From assembly GCF_028640845.1 (NCBI RefSeq), contig NC_080539.1, forward strand, positions 196,301,436 to 196,365,435: a DNA stretch of 64,000 nucleotides, read 5' to 3'. A program made the position numbers and the translations under genes. How positions within the stretch are numbered: the stretch's first letter is position 1; each line of letters starts with the position of its first letter. The DNA comes from Ahaetulla prasina. Lineage: Eukaryota > Chordata > Lepidosauria > Squamata > Colubridae. Shown one piece after another: positions 60,959-64,000 of the stretch. The notes under the pieces are model-generated. The model searched no databases, had not been told where the DNA came from, and saw only the letters and a list, made by a program, of their open reading frames with translations.

Positions 60959-63900
60959 TTCCGTGTGGCATCTCATATTGCCTGTAAAGTAAGTCAAGTA
61001 AACACAGATCTGGAAGAATGACTATACCTCATGTTTTAAGTCCAGCTAAACTATTATATCCTCCTTGCTCCTAGGTCACAAAAGGCTTTGATTTTACTGT
61101 ATGACATACCTTGGATGGAATTCCGTATTTCAACTTTTCAGACTTTCTCAGATTATGTAAAGTTGACTCACTGTCACCTTCATTTCTGTCCACTCTGAAG
61201 CAATGAAAACAATGCTATGGAGAGAGGGAGAGAAAAGAGCCAGGATGAGGCAAGAGTTCCTGGCAGTGGGGAAAAATGGACCACCTACAAGCTCTGCAGA
61301 ACTGAAATATCTCAAGCAAAAAGATCAGCTTGACTGCAATTTCAAATCTAGTGTAGACAGCCAATAATAAATCAACCCAGCCACTTGGAATCAACTGATG
61401 ATATGAGAGTGGACAGGTCTGGAGCTGATTGTGAACTGGCACAACAACCCAGCATGGAAGCGCACTACTTTCTCCCACTCCTAAAAAAACCAACTTTCCA
61501 TTGTAAGAAAAGGTATTGTTGAAATACATTTCTGGCATTGGTGATGGGATCTCATTTTTTCTTCTTTCTCACTCAGTGATCATGCCAAGGATTGCATGCA
61601 AGGAGGAAGTCATGCACCTAAAAGAAAGAGAGAGTGAGTACACGGATGTGGGATCAATTAATTTACAGCTGGGGTTCCTTATTAGACTGGCAGTTTGGTT
61701 TGCTGGCTAAAGACTATAATAAACAAACTGAATTAAAATTGAATATGGGCAATTTTGAAAAATATTGACTTTGAAGGAAAATATTTCATATTAATCCACA
61801 ATTTGTGTGCGTTTGTCTTCATCCTGGTCCTTCTAGGAATGTAAACTACAGAGAGTTAGACAAAGGTCAATGTGCAATTTCCTAATGGGTTAATGTATCA
61901 GAATAGGTTTATAGGGCAACTTACTTATCTAGTAAGACAAAACTTTATTCATGATGGCAGATAGCAAATTACAACTATGTGAAACATCTGACAATTCTTG
62001 TGGCTAAATTCCTTTAATGAGTAATACAAAATATAGGTATATGTGTATCAATTTTTGTTGACCTTTGTCCCAGTGTTTCCTTGGTGGCACTTGGTTAGAA
62101 GCATGCCTTCACCTTGCTGTCCTTCTGGTAGAATATTTTTAAATTAATACCTGGCCTATTTAAAAAATAGACATCCAGGTGGCACAATATTTTAATTAAG
62201 AAAGTTTCAGCTGGGTATTTATAAATAGCACTTTGGAAACTGTACTATTACTTATCTATTAATAGAGATAGTTTTGGAGTTGGACTATTATTCTAGTTAG
62301 AATGCTGGACTGGAATTAATGAAAAATTTAGTTCTGACATGGTGAAAATGAAACAACTAGATCATAGTGAACTTGAAACAACCTACTGAGCTGTTATCAA
62401 ACTAAAGGTCAGATGAAAATTGTTATCTCCTGCCCAAAAGAAAGTCCCTTGCTGGTCTTTACATAGAACAGGCACAAAAAAGGATCACAAGAAGTGTGAA
62501 TCTTATTGTAGAGCTCACATTTGGTGCAGAGCAGTAGTTGAAATTCTTTCATAATTACTTCATAGTTTTGTTACTTGTCTGAAGATTTGTATTCTGGGAA
62601 ATATATTTTTCCAGTGGTTTTTTTTTTTTCAGTAACCAAGAGACTTCTGGCAGAGAATCCTAAAATAATGGCTGTCACCCAGTTACATTAGACTAGGAAC
62701 TTGGTCTTGGTGTGTTTTACCTTACAGGGCAGTTGTAAAAGATAAATTCTGGGGGAAGAGAACATTGCCTGGACTTTTGTCACTGCTCCAGCCTATGATT
62801 CCTCCTTGGTTGAAGGATAGGAAGGGCTTGACTGATTACAAAGAGTTCAAGCTCAGGCCCCAATAATGCTGAAAAGGTAACTACACACAGTATGCCTAGG
62901 CATCTTCCACCATAGACTTTGTCCTTCAATTAGATGCCAGACTGACTTTGGATAGGCACTAGAAGATGGGAAGACAGGTTATGAGCATCATGTATTCTTG
63001 ATGTTCAAATCCTGGATTTGTAACTATACACCAACAATCTTGACTCTGGAAACAGAATAAAAGGGGAAAAGAAGACTTTAAGGGAGGTGACCTTTTAGCT
63101 TCAAAGAGACCACAGAGTAGCTCAAATTAAAGCTACTTTTCGTTTTCTGCCTCTTTGGTCTTCACTCCTAGGAGGTCTGCAGAGAAATAAGTCAAATAAC
63201 AGGCTAAAAAATTGGGCTGATTTATCTGTTTTGTTTGCTTTGCATTTTAATGGATTTAGAGTTAAAAATTTTACCTTTAATGTATTTTTCAGATATAAGT
63301 ATTATCCATTTTTTTTGTCAGTAGGAGGGAGCTAATCATCAAAATTTGTTTTATAGCGCACATATCATGGATTCCAAAATCAGAATTTGAGTCTTAACCA
63401 ACTTTGTTGTAACATAAGCATCCATGGCACTTAAACTGTTCTGAGTATTTTACATATATTATTTAGTTCTAATCCTTAGGCTGGCCAATGTGTTTTTTCC
63501 CCTCATGTATGAAAAAGAGCCCCAGGGAATGGCTTGGCTTAGTGAAGCAGCCATCAGGCCTCTTTAGCCACACAGCGAACTCGGCTCAAGCTTGTTTAAT
63601 TTTTCTTTCAGATTTCCTCCAATGAACCCAAAGCAGCATTTGTAGTCTCACAGTTTGCAGGAGAATCTGGTAGATAGATTCCAATTTGCCAAAAGACATC
63701 CGAGAAAGCTTCAAAAGTGGAAGGAGCAGTTGAAGCCACCTTTTCTCATTCTTGGTGGCTGAAATATCTCCTCTTGGATGGTCTTTCTCCTCCTTTCCTT
63801 CCTTAGTGTATGATATGCAATGAAAGAAAATTACATTTTGTTTTTTAAGATTATATCGGGATTGCAGTGCTTCTCCGCCTCCATTCAAATTAATTAGCAC

Positions 63901-64000
63901 TATTATAATTCCTTGGTGGGCAAAGCTTTTAGTGCTCCCTCACCTCCCATTGCTTTGAAACTGCCATACATCTGGAAGCCATCAGGGGGCAGCTGTGACC
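60959..64000. other. Upstream flank to the right edge, no recognised genes
   Basis: AT-rich. Weak SINE-like traces at about 62290-62330 (AGAATGCTGGACTGGAATTA) and 62715-62760 (TTACAGGGCAGTTGTAAAAG) could be parts of one ancient tRNA-derived SINE. Open frames at 61215-61538 and 63586-63900 show no motif I recognise. Confidence 0.4.

Overview
This is vertebrate genomic DNA, almost certainly from a squamate reptile and most likely a snake. Two spliced coding exons are recognisable among interspersed repeats typical of squamates: CR1, L2 and Bov-B LINEs, a Sauria-type SINE, other tRNA-derived SINEs, hAT and TcMar-like non-autonomous DNA elements, and a Penelope-like element. Several LINE 3' ends run into ATTCT/AATAG pentamer tracts, which are described as characteristic of snake genomes. 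There are no bacterial-style operons, CRISPR arrays or free-standing RNA genes.

The only host gene supported is neuropilin-2 (NRP2), on the minus strand. Exon 1 (51640-51715, signal peptide) and exon 2 (8661-8838, first half of the first CUB domain) have consensus splice sites and compatible phase. They join through a split alanine codon across an intron of about 42.8 kb. Positions 1-8660 are the 5' part of intron 2; no exon 3 was found in it. A GC- and CpG-rich island (about 49.0-53.0 kb) covers the promoter, 5' UTR, exon 1 and the start of intron 1. Positions from about 53 to 64 kb are upstream flank with no recognisable exon.

Mobile elements by region. Intron 2 part: a decayed coding relic of unknown family (5049-5456), a TcMar-like element (7029-7416) and a hAT element with an 8-bp target duplication (8195-8331). 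Intron 1: a CR1 LINE split by a hAT element (9538-11489); a Bov-B LINE split by two other 3' ends (15605-16300); LINE fragments at 21.5 and 28.3 kb; an exact 167-bp tandem duplication (24911-25244); a hAT-like element carrying a coiled-coil gene fragment (27224-27973); a second TcMar-like copy (31564-31952); a large L2 LINE (32397-34011); an RTE-type LINE piece; a near-perfect foldback (35481-35597); several SINEs; and a Penelope-like fragment with a 98-bp TA tract and hammerhead-like motifs (43010-44295). Upstream flank: three hAT elements, two CR1 3' ends, a LINE tail and a SINE.

Nearly all longer open frames are either decayed transposon ORFs or chance frames in GC-rich or simple-sequence DNA. 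I found no clearly new functional system. The best leads are the captured coiled-coil exon in the hAT-like element, the unidentified coding relic at 5.05-5.46 kb, the Penelope/hammerhead arrangement, and the SINE bodies that share a head but carry different LINE-type tails. Element boundaries without target duplications are approximate, and family names rest on recognition from sequence, not database search.
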